Source of the DNA: an uncultured Mycoplasmatota bacterium
GTDB taxonomy: Bacteria; Bacillota_I; Bacilli_A; RF39; UBA660
Length of the DNA: 10,096 bases
NCBI GenBank assembly: GCA_946613765.1
Contig: CAMOFW010000022.1
Coordinates: 1 to 10,096 of the forward strand
Reading direction: 5' to 3'
Below the pieces are notes generated by a model that searched no databases, was not told where the DNA came from, and saw only the letters and a list, made by a program, of their open reading frames with translations. Of the stretch, positions 5,243-10,096 are shown piece by piece (position 1 is the stretch's first letter; every line of letters starts with the position of its first letter). Both the position numbers and the translations under genes were made by a program.

Positions 5243-6925
5243 CTATTTTATTTCAACATTATCTCCAAATATTTCAGAAGCTAAACTCTCTAATTCATCA
5301 CTATTATTACTTTTTATAGCATTTTCTGTGGATAAATCATTTGTTTCTTCTTCTGTTTCATCTATTATACTATATTTTATCTTATTCTTCATGTTAAATA
5401 CATATTTATCTTTTTCTTCATTCCACATAGAATTATCTAAACAAACAAATTTATATTCACTACCAAAGAATATTTTAAAATCTTTTTCAATTGAACTAAT
5501 ATTTTCATTAATTAATTCTACAGTTGATTCAGTAGAATTAACTAATATTGCATATTTATCAGAAGCAACTACTATATCAGTATCAATTATATATGACATT
5601 AATTTCTTATTAGCATTTGATTCATATACTAAGAAATCACTCCATTTTTCTTTAATATCAGTTAAGTAATTCTTTTTAGCATTAGCAAAGCAATTATTTA
5701 CCCTAATATCTACACTAAACGAAAGTTTGTTTGTTTTTTTTACTACTGGAGCAGCTTTTTCTTCGATATTTTTAGGATTTTCTTCAATAGTTTCTTGTGA
5801 AACCTCTTCTTTTACCTCTTCAGGAACTACATCTTCAACTAAATCAGATACTTTTTCATCTTCTACAACCTTTTGAGGAGTATCCACAATAGTACCTTCT
5901 TTAGGATTAATATATTTAACCATTATTAATTCAATATAAGTATATGGATCAATAGAATTTCTCATAACACCTAAACTATTACTCAAATCCATAATTAAAT
6001 TATACATATCATTAAAGTTTAAATCATATTTACTTGTTAATAACTTAACACTTATTAGTTCATTTTTTAAATATTGAATAAATTTATTAGCTAAAATTCT
6101 ATAATCTACGCCATCACTCTTAAATTTACGAATATTTGTAATCAAACTGTTTATATCTTGATTAGATATATTTTCAATCAATTCATAAACCTTTTTAGAA
6201 GATATACTACCAAAATTACTAATTATATCTTCAACTTCAATCTTACCATCCTTAGATGAAATTTGATCTAAAATACTTAAAGCATCTCTAAGTCCACCAT
6301 TAGACATTAAAGCAATTTCATTTAAAGCTTCATCTGTTATTTTAATTTTTTCTTGCTTACATACGTATTCAAGTCTAGAAACTATATTTTCAACTGTAAT
6401 AGGTTTAAAATCGAATCTTTGACATCTAGATAAAACAGTAATTGGTACACTTTGAATGTCTGTTGTAGCTAAAATAAATACAACATTTGATGGAGGTTCT
6501 TCTAATGTTAATAGTAAAGCATTAAAAGCACTTGTGGATAACATATGGAACTCATCAATAATATATACTTTATATTTAGAAATTGATGGTGCAAGTCTAG
6601 AATTGTCAATAAGTTCTCTAATATCATCTACTCCATTGTTAGATGCAGCATCTATTTCAATAATATCTGGATTTTCATTAAAACTCTTACATAAATCACA
6701 TTCATTACAAGGATTACCATCTTTTGGATTCAAACAATTAATAGCTCTAGCAAATATTTTAGCAGAACTTGTTTTACCAGTACCCCTTGGACCTGTGAAT
6801 ATGTATGCATGAGATATTTTGTTATCTTTAATTACATTTTTTAATAATTTAGTTGTATATTCTTGTCCAACTACTGAATCAAAATCTTGTGGTCTATATT
6901 TTCTATATAATACTTTATAATCCAT
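5243..6925 (-). CDS. dnaX: DNA polymerase III subunits gamma/tau (DnaX)
   Basis: DnaX is the ATPase motor of the clamp loader and links polymerases in the replisome. The 560 residues run from the ATG at 6925 (MDYKVLYRKYRPQDF), chosen because AGGTGA lies 5 nt upstream; a GTG at 6934 would overlap it. Motifs: Walker A GPRGTGKT at 45-52; zinc cysteines 64, 73, 76 and 79; Walker B with DEFH at 124-127; sensor 1 ATT at 153-155; SRC at 166-168; sensor 2 GGLRDALS at 210-217; then the collar domain to about 340. An acidic, proline-containing linker (about 340-400) leads to a tau-like C-terminal region. The linker ends at an eight-A run (V395-T398) that could permit a gamma form. Two consensus DnaA boxes lie within the gene. 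It is the first gene of the long operon and has ybaB 15 bp downstream. Confidence 0.96.
   Translation of the reverse strand: MDYKVLYRKYRPQDFDSVVGQEYTTKLLKNVIKDNKISHAYIFTGPRGTGKTSSAKIFARAINCLNPKDGNPCNECDLCKSFNENPDIIEIDAASNNGVDDIRELIDNSRLAPSISKYKVYIIDEFHMLSTSAFNALLLTLEEPPSNVVFILATTDIQSVPITVLSRCQRFDFKPITVENIVSRLEYVCKQEKIKITDEALNEIALMSNGGLRDALSILDQISSKDGKIEVEDIISNFGSISSKKVYELIENISNQDINSLITNIRKFKSDGVDYRILANKFIQYLKNELISVKLLTSKYDLNFNDMYNLIMDLSNSLGVMRNSIDPYTYIELIMVKYINPKEGTIVDTPQKVVEDEKVSDLVEDVVPEEVKEEVSQETIEENPKNIEEKAAPVVKKTNKLSFSVDIRVNNCFANAKKNYLTDIKEKWSDFLVYESNANKKLMSYIIDTDIVVASDKYAILVNSTESTVELINENISSIEKDFKIFFGSEYKFVCLDNSMWNEEKDKYVFNMKNKIKYSIIDETEEETNDLSTENAIKSNNSDELESLASEIFGDNVEIK
5327..5335 (-). 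promoter_or_regulatory. DnaA-box match inside dnaX (3' end)
   Basis: The minus strand reads TTATCCACA, a perfect match to the consensus DnaA-binding nonamer. It encodes Leu-Ser-Thr near the DnaX C-terminus. An isolated nonamer may be chance; the identical sequence at 6533-6541 and a one-mismatch copy on the other strand (5880-5888, GTATCCACA) make it worth recording. Confidence 0.35.
5734..5741 (-). other. A8 homopolymer: possible slippage site at the end of the DnaX linker
   Basis: On the coding strand eight consecutive A residues span the third base of V395, K396, K397 and the first base of T398. Gaining one A (or a -1 shift) would add NKQTFV and then TAG; losing one would add QTNFRLV and then TAG. 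Either gives a protein of about 403-404 residues, ending where gamma ends in bacteria that make it. No strong downstream hairpin or upstream stimulatory ribosome site is apparent. A chance homopolymer in AT-rich DNA is possible. Confidence 0.35.
6533..6541 (-). promoter_or_regulatory. DnaA-box match inside dnaX (Walker B region)
   Basis: The minus strand reads TTATCCACA and encodes Leu-Ser-Thr just after the DEFHM motif. It is a perfect consensus DnaA box in the same orientation as the copy at 5327-5335, about 1.2 kb away. Function is unproven. Confidence 0.35.
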
Positions 6926-6942
6926 TGTAATCACCTGCCTAA

Positions 6943-6951
6943 ATTATATCA
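6943..6951 (-). promoter_or_regulatory. Candidate dnaX promoter (extended -10)
   Basis: The minus strand reads TGATATAAT, an extended -10 element (TGnTATAAT). Transcription would then start near 6936 with a leader of only about 11 nt, so that the AGGTGA ribosome site is almost at the 5' end. A second TATAAT at 6959-6964 would give a more usual leader of about 27 nt. Neither has a good -35 box at normal spacing (TTGTAT at 6969-6974 is 20 bp from the first). The start point is therefore uncertain. Confidence 0.4.
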
Positions 6952-7004
6952 TATATTTATTATAATAAATACAAAAAAACACCGATTTTACGTACATTTT
7001 TATA

Positions 7005-7020
7005 TGTTTCACGTGAAACA
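7005..7020. other. parS site 1
   Basis: TGTTTCACGTGAAACA is identical to the B. subtilis Spo0J/ParB centromere consensus. Perfect symmetry extends to 20 bp (7003-7022). It lies about 80 bp upstream of the dnaX start. Confidence 0.93.
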
Positions 7021-7029
7021 TAGTAGAAT

Positions 7030-7045
7030 TATTTCCTGGGAAATA
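7030..7045. other. Near-perfect Noc-type site between parS 1 and parS 2
   Basis: TATTTCCTGGGAAATA matches the NBS at 13 of 14 central positions; the seventh base is T instead of C. Its centre is 25 bp from that of parS 1 and 26 bp from that of parS 2. This even interleaving argues for a real site rather than chance. Confidence 0.6.
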
Positions 7046-7055
7046 TTAATATGAA

Positions 7056-7071
7056 TGTTTCACGTGAAACA
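7056..7071. other. parS site 2
   Basis: An exact copy of TGTTTCACGTGAAACA, symmetric over 20 bp (7054-7073). Centre-to-centre distance to parS 1 is 51 bp, close to five helical turns, so both would face the same side of the DNA. Confidence 0.93.
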
Positions 7072-7080
7072 TTATTCACA
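7072..7080 (+). promoter_or_regulatory. DnaA-box-like nonamer beside parS 2
   Basis: TTATTCACA fits the loose DnaA consensus TTATNCACA and directly adjoins parS 2. It is a single site without a cluster, so functional significance is doubtful. Confidence 0.2.
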
Positions 7081-7175
7081 ACTAAATTTTATTTATCTAG
7101 ATCTATAATTTAAAATTTGCATCGAAATTTTAATCCATGGGTAATTAATCATCTCGTTGCAAGTTTCAAAATAAT

Positions 7176-7206
7176 AAAAAAATAGAAAATAAATTAATAT
7201 TTTCTA
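7176..7206 (-). terminator. Intrinsic terminator after tadA
   Basis: In the tadA transcript a perfect 9-bp inverted repeat (7183-7191 with 7198-7206, TAGAAAATA/TATTTTCTA) with a 6-nt loop is followed by seven T residues. The stem is almost all A-T, so termination may be partial. It separates tadA from the dnaX operon. Confidence 0.65.
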
Positions 7207-7233
7207 TCAAATTTACAAAAAAGTTATTAACAA

Positions 7234-7249
7234 TGTTTCACGTGAAACA
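7234..7249. other. parS site 3, abutting the tadA stop
   Basis: An exact copy of TGTTTCACGTGAAACA; the 20-bp symmetric form (7232-7251) runs into the tadA stop codon. It sits immediately downstream of tadA and ahead of the terminator hairpin, so it is transcribed with tadA. Confidence 0.93.
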
Positions 7250-7666
7250 TTAACTTCTCATTTTTTTAAAAAAATCATTAAATAATTCATTAATTTTATT
7301 CTTATATTCACTATTTGAATCAATTTTAATAAAATTATTGTTAATAATACCATCTTGATCAAATAAATAATAAACTTTATCAATTCTAGATTCATTTATT
7401 ACACATGAACACATATTACATGGTTTTAATGTACTAATTAATATACAATTATCCAATCTCCAGTCTCTTAAAGTCTTTTCAGCTTGTTTTATAGCATTAA
7501 TTTCTGCATGTCCACAAACATTATAACTAGATTGACGTGTATTATATCCTTTTCCAATGACTTTATCATTATAAATTACTATAGATCCTACAGGTATTTC
7601 TCCCTTTTTATATGATTTTAATACTAATTTATATAATAATGGCATATATTTATCTATATCTATCAT
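7250..7666 (-). CDS. tadA: tRNA-specific adenosine deaminase TadA
   Basis: TadA converts A34 to inosine in the anticodon of tRNA-Arg(ACG), allowing wobble decoding. The 138-residue product is slightly short against 150-165 in most bacteria. The cytidine-deaminase-fold zinc site is intact: HAE at 53-55 (His53 ligand, Glu55 proton shuttle) and PCNMC at 82-86 (Cys83 and Cys86 ligands). GEIPVGSIV at 22-30 is the usual N-terminal strand. The ATG at 7666 is supported by AGGTGA at 7671-7676. Its leader contains a parS and an NBS, and another parS abuts its stop, so this small gene is bracketed by segregation sites. In B. subtilis the order is tadA (yaaJ), scr, dnaX; here the SRP RNA lies upstream of tadA instead. 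A free-base deaminase is a less likely alternative. Confidence 0.9.
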   Translation of the reverse strand: MIDIDKYMPLLYKLVLKSYKKGEIPVGSIVIYNDKVIGKGYNTRQSSYNVCGHAEINAIKQAEKTLRDWRLDNCILISTLKPCNMCSCVINESRIDKVYYLFDQDGIINNNFIKIDSNSEYKNKINELFNDFFKKMRS

Positions 7667-7677
7667 CTTATCACCTA

Positions 7678-7693
7678 TGTTTCACGTGAAACA
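7678..7693. other. parS site 4, in the tadA leader
   Basis: An exact copy of TGTTTCACGTGAAACA, symmetric over 18 bp (7677-7694). It lies directly upstream of the tadA ribosome site and 3 bp from the 14-bp NBS core. As RNA the palindrome could form a hairpin touching the ribosome site; as DNA it would be bound by ParB. Confidence 0.93.
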
Positions 7694-7695
7694 TT

Positions 7696-7711
7696 TATTT
7701 CCCGGGAAATA
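7696..7711. other. Noc-type binding site (NBS) beside parS 4
   Basis: TATTTCCCGGGAAATA contains the exact NBS ATTTCCCGGGAAAT and is identical to the 16-bp palindrome in pth. Its centre is 18 bp from that of parS 4, so ParB and Noc would bind side by side. It overlaps the predicted start region of a candidate tadA promoter. Confidence 0.8.
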
Positions 7712-7720
7712 TTTTTATCA
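7712..7720 (-). promoter_or_regulatory. Weak candidate tadA promoter (extended -10)
   Basis: The minus strand reads TGATAAAAA, which resembles an extended -10. It follows a copy of the ffs promoter spacer (repeat at 7723-7736), as if the ffs promoter had been partly duplicated. No good -35 is present, because that position is the ffs T-tract. Read-through from ffs is the alternative source of tadA mRNA. Confidence 0.25.
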
Positions 7721-7722
7721 CG

Positions 7723-7736
7723 TTGTTAATAAATAA
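7723..7736. repeat. Direct repeat, copy A (downstream side of ffs)
   Basis: TTGTTAATAAATAA is repeated identically at 7828-7841. Both copies are preceded by TATCA, directly in copy B and after two extra bases in copy A. The pair flanks the SRP RNA gene at a distance of 105 bp. Confidence 0.6.
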
Positions 7737-7754
7737 AAAAGGTGCACACAAGTA
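7735..7754 (-). terminator. ffs: ffs terminator (RNA 3' arm plus T-tract)
   Basis: The 3' arm of the long SRP RNA helix (pairing with 7801-7812) ends in GTGCACC and is followed at once by six T residues (7735-7740). The RNA's own closing helix thus serves as the terminator stem, a common arrangement for bacterial 4.5S RNA genes. Confidence 0.7.
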
Positions 7755-7812
7755 GTGATTGATGTGGCTGCTGTGTTCCCACTCTGACCAGGTTACAATA
7801 TACTTGTTGCAC
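7741..7812 (-). ncRNA. ffs: Signal recognition particle RNA, small (4.5S) type
   Basis: This RNA binds Ffh and forms the particle that targets nascent membrane proteins to SecYEG. The minus strand has the domain IV signature: GGTCAG, then GTG-GGAA-CAC giving the GGAA tetraloop, then AGCAGCC. The 5' arm GTGCAACAAGTA (7812-7801) pairs with the 3' arm TACTTGTGTGCAC with a single bulged G. The length of about 72 nt means the short form, without the Alu domain that the B. subtilis scRNA carries. The 5' end at 7812 is placed by the promoter, 7 nt after the -10, and the 3' end by the T-tract. It lies between gyrA and tadA. Confidence 0.93.
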
Positions 7813-7818
7813 GTATAT

Positions 7819-7847
7819 ATAATATCATTGTTAATAAATAATATCAA
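7819..7847 (-). promoter_or_regulatory. ffs promoter
   Basis: The minus strand shows TTGATA (7842-7847), a 17-bp spacer ending in TGA, then TATTAT (7819-7824): a sigma-A-type promoter with an extended -10. The predicted start is the G at 7812, exactly the first paired base of the SRP RNA. Confidence 0.85.
7828..7841. repeat. Direct repeat, copy B (ffs promoter spacer)
   Basis: TTGTTAATAAATAA is identical to 7723-7736 and forms most of the spacer of the ffs promoter. A related inverted copy (CATTGTTAATAA on the minus strand) lies next to parS 3 at 7222-7233. Confidence 0.6.
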
Positions 7848-7849
7848 TT

Positions 7850-7875
7850 AAAAAAGAGTGATTATTCACTCTTTT
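7850..7875 (-). terminator. Intrinsic terminator of gyrA
   Basis: A perfect 10-bp inverted repeat (7852-7861 with 7866-7875; AAAAGAGTGA/TCACTCTTTT) with a 4-nt loop overlaps the last gyrA codons. In the gyrA transcript it ends in six T residues. The symmetric A and T runs could let it work in both directions. Confidence 0.88.
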
Positions 7876-10096
7876 CTTCAGTTTGAACATTTTCTACTGC
7901 TTCTGTAGCTACTTCTTCAGTAGATTCAGTATCATTACTATCTTCATCAGATACAATTAAACACATAGTTGATACTTTTTGTTCATTTTTTAAGTTAATA
8001 AGTCTTACACCTTGAGTTACACGACCAAGTGTTGATATTTGACCTATTGGCATACGCATTACAGTACCTGCGTCTGTTACTATTACAGCATCTGTTGAAT
8101 TACCTACAATTTTGAATGTGCATAAGTTACCATTCTTTTCAGTAAGGTTAAGTGCTTTAACACCTTTAGATCCTCTAGATGTTTCTCTATATTCACTTAC
8201 GAAAGTTTGTTTGCCATAACCTTTATCAGTAATCAATAAAATCTTATCTTCATCTTTAGCGACATCAGCACTAATACATTTAGCGTTTTCACCTAGGTTA
8301 ACACCCTTAACTCCAGTAGCAGTTCTACCCATGTTTCTTAACTTATCTTCACGGAATTTAACTAATCTACCTTCACTAGTAGCAAGTAAGATATATTCAT
8401 TTTCTTGTGATTGTTTAACTGTTAATAACTCATCATCATCTCTTAATGATAATGCAATCTTACCATTCTTTCTAATGTTATCATATTCAGATAAAGCAGT
8501 TTTCTTAACAATACCATTCTTAGTAACAAATACTAATGAAGCATCTTTTTCGTCTCTACCTACTGAAATAACACTTGAAACTTCTTCATCTTTTTCAATT
8601 GGAATTAAGTTAATAATAGGTAATCCCTTTGATTGTCTACCAAATTCAGGAATTTCATAACCTTTTAATCTATAAACTTTACCTTTTGATGTGAATATCA
8701 TTAAGAAATCATGAGTAGACATGTTAATAATTTGTTGAACAAAGTCTTCATCATTAATTGCCATACCTTTAACTCCAACACCACCACGGTTTTGAACTTT
8801 AAATGTATCAGCAGTAGTTCTCTTAATGTATCCTTTAGATGTAACAGCAATCATTACATTTTCTTCAGGAATTAAAGATTCATCTTCGATGAAATCAACT
8901 GCAGTCATATCGATGTTAGTTCTTCTTTCATCTGCATATTTATCTTTAATTTCTAATAATTCTTTCTTAATAATAGCTAAAATCTTATCTTCAGAAGCTA
9001 AAATACTCTTTAATTCTTCAATTTTAGCATGTAATTCTTTTAATTCATCCTCAATTTGATCTTTAGACATATGAGTTAATCTTCTTAACTTCATTTCTAA
9101 GATAGCATTAGTTTGAACTTCATCTAAATTAAATCTTTCACATAATTTCTTAGTAGCTTCTTCATCAGTTTTAGATTCTTTAATAATCTTAACTACTTCA
9201 TCAATATTATCAATTGCAATCTTTAAACCTTCTAAGATATGAGCTCTTTCTTCAGCTTTCTTTAAATCAAATTGTGTTCTTCTAACAATAACATCTCTTT
9301 GGAATGATATATATTTAGATATAATATCTTTTAATCCAAGAGTTTTAGGTACTTTATTATCAATCATTAAAAGGATAATACCATAAGTAGTTTGGAAATC
9401 TGTATGTTTATATAGATTATTAAGCACTACTTGAGCATTTGCATCTCTTTTTAATGTAATAGTTATCTTTCCATGTTTTAAGTCGCTATGGTAGTCAGAA
9501 ATACCCTCTAAGACCTTATTGTGAACAAGTTCTGCAACTTTATTTTTAAGATCTAATGTATTAACTCCATAAGGAACTTCACTAACAACTATTTGATATT
9601 TACCATTATGTTCTTCAATTTCAGCTTTTGCTCTAACAGTAATAATACCTCTACCTGTTTCATAAGCTTTCTTAATACCACTATTTCCTAAGATAGTACC
9701 ACCTGTAGGAAAATCTGGTCCTTTAATATATTGCATTAATCCTAGTGTATCAATATTAGGATTATCAATATAAGCAACACATCCATCTATAACTTCACCT
9801 AAGTTATGAGGAGGTATATTAGTTGCCATACCAACTGCAATACCAGTAGTACCATTAACTAAAATATTTGGAAATCTTGAAGGTAAAACTTCAGGTTCTT
9901 TTTCAGTTTCATCAAAGTTAGGTACCATATTTACTGTATCTTTTTGAATATCTCTTAACATTTCATTACTTATCTTAGATAATCTTGATTCAGTATAACG
10001 CATGGCAGCAGCGCCATCGCCATCCATATTACCAAAATTACCATGTCCATCAACTAAAGGACAACGATAAGAGAAATCTTGTGCCATTCTAACCAT
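7862..10096 (-). CDS. gyrA: DNA gyrase subunit A, lacking its first ~90 codons (window edge)
   Basis: GyrA cuts and rejoins DNA in the gyrase A2B2 complex that introduces negative supercoils. The 744 visible residues begin within VRMAQDFSYRCPLVDGHGN, so the start and the quinolone-resistance serine lie outside; the first Met is internal. The catalytic tyrosine is residue 34 here (AMRYTE, equivalent to E. coli Tyr122). IPPHNLGEVIDG, the coiled-coil gate (about 270-390) and the six-bladed C-terminal pinwheel follow, with repeats such as GRQSKGLPIINL, GRTATGVKGVNL and SRGSKGVKALNL. The GyrA box is QNRGGVG at 435-441 instead of the usual QRRGGKG type. The tail is acidic. ParC is less likely, because the C-terminal blades follow B. 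subtilis GyrA closely. A strong terminator overlaps the stop. Confidence 0.94.
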   Translation of the reverse strand: MVRMAQDFSYRCPLVDGHGNFGNMDGDGAAAMRYTESRLSKISNEMLRDIQKDTVNMVPNFDETEKEPEVLPSRFPNILVNGTTGIAVGMATNIPPHNLGEVIDGCVAYIDNPNIDTLGLMQYIKGPDFPTGGTILGNSGIKKAYETGRGIITVRAKAEIEEHNGKYQIVVSEVPYGVNTLDLKNKVAELVHNKVLEGISDYHSDLKHGKITITLKRDANAQVVLNNLYKHTDFQTTYGIILLMIDNKVPKTLGLKDIISKYISFQRDVIVRRTQFDLKKAEERAHILEGLKIAIDNIDEVVKIIKESKTDEEATKKLCERFNLDEVQTNAILEMKLRRLTHMSKDQIEDELKELHAKIEELKSILASEDKILAIIKKELLEIKDKYADERRTNIDMTAVDFIEDESLIPEENVMIAVTSKGYIKRTTADTFKVQNRGGVGVKGMAINDEDFVQQIINMSTHDFLMIFTSKGKVYRLKGYEIPEFGRQSKGLPIINLIPIEKDEEVSSVISVGRDEKDASLVFVTKNGIVKKTALSEYDNIRKNGKIALSLRDDDELLTVKQSQENEYILLATSEGRLVKFREDKLRNMGRTATGVKGVNLGENAKCISADVAKDEDKILLITDKGYGKQTFVSEYRETSRGSKGVKALNLTEKNGNLCTFKIVGNSTDAVIVTDAGTVMRMPIGQISTLGRVTQGVRLINLKNEQKVSTMCLIVSDEDSNDTESTEEVATEAVENVQTEEKSE

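Larger units (their letters stand above)
6926..7249. other. Gene-free segment between tadA and dnaX: putative centromere-like element
   Basis: This 324-bp stretch holds no credible gene. From the tadA side it contains a parS site abutting the tadA stop, a tadA terminator (7176-7206), about 90 bp of AT-rich DNA with no recognised element (7082-7175), a DnaA-like nonamer TTATTCACA (7072-7080), parS, a near-perfect NBS, parS again, and the dnaX promoter region. The two parS sites and the NBS-like site lie within 68 bp of one another. The longest minus-strand frame (7093-7152, 19 codons) lacks a ribosome site. Confidence 0.7.

Noticed and set aside
7111..7130. Small inverted repeat AAAATTT/AAATTTT in the spacer
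   Set aside because: Pure A-T stem with no following T-tract; expected by chance in this composition.
7093..7152. A 19-codon minus-strand frame in the tadA-dnaX spacer
   Set aside because: No ribosome site, no recognisable sequence, and short enough to be chance.
6926..7249. Chromosome origin (oriC) in the AT-rich spacer
   Set aside because: Only one loose DnaA-like nonamer, no cluster of boxes and no dnaA next to it; the parS and Noc-type sites explain the palindromes.
7003..7711. CRISPR array or transposon inverted repeats
   Set aside because: The repeated units are palindromes identical to parS and NBS with irregular spacing; there are no equal spacers, no cas genes and no transposase.

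Overview
The window is a compact, strongly AT-rich stretch (roughly 27-29% G+C by eye) in which every credible gene lies on the minus strand. Gene content and order are those of the origin-proximal region of Bacillus-like Bacillota, in condensed form: gyrA, ffs, tadA, dnaX, ybaB, recR, bofA, holB, ricT, trmN6, pth, mfd. The ybaB stop is a TGA that forms an ATGA overlap with recR, so TGA is a stop and the code is standard, not the Mycoplasma code. A small-genome Bacilli lineage (RF39, Erysipelotrichales or Acholeplasma-like) with a spore-forming ancestor fits best; this is inference.

Layout, in the direction of transcription (high to low coordinates). 10096-7862: most of gyrA, whose first ~90 codons lie outside, ending in an intrinsic terminator. 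7847-7735: the SRP RNA gene ffs with its own near-consensus promoter and terminator. 7734-7250: a parS site, a Noc-type site and then tadA. 7249-6926: a 324-bp gene-free segment with a tadA terminator, three more parS sites (one abutting tadA) and a near-perfect Noc-type site. 6925-1: ten tightly packed genes with overlaps or gaps of at most 25 bp, probably one operon: dnaX, ybaB, recR, bofA, holB, an unrecognised 153-residue gene, ricT, trmN6, pth and the first 267 codons of mfd.

Functionally the genes cover replication-clamp loading (DnaX, delta'), recombination and repair (RecR, YbaB, Mfd), DNA supercoiling (GyrA), tRNA modification and translation (TadA, TrmN6, Pth), protein targeting (ffs), and remnants of Bacillus developmental control (RicT, a short BofA).

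The most striking signal is not a gene. Four exact copies of the Spo0J/ParB centromere site TGTTTCACGTGAAACA fall within 690 bp. They are interleaved with copies of ATTTCCCGGGAAAT, the Noc nucleoid-occlusion site: one exact and one 13/14 next to parS sites, and two further exact copies inside the coding sequences of pth and ybaB. The window therefore looks like a composite segregation/nucleoid-occlusion locus whose sites are partly written into protein-coding DNA.
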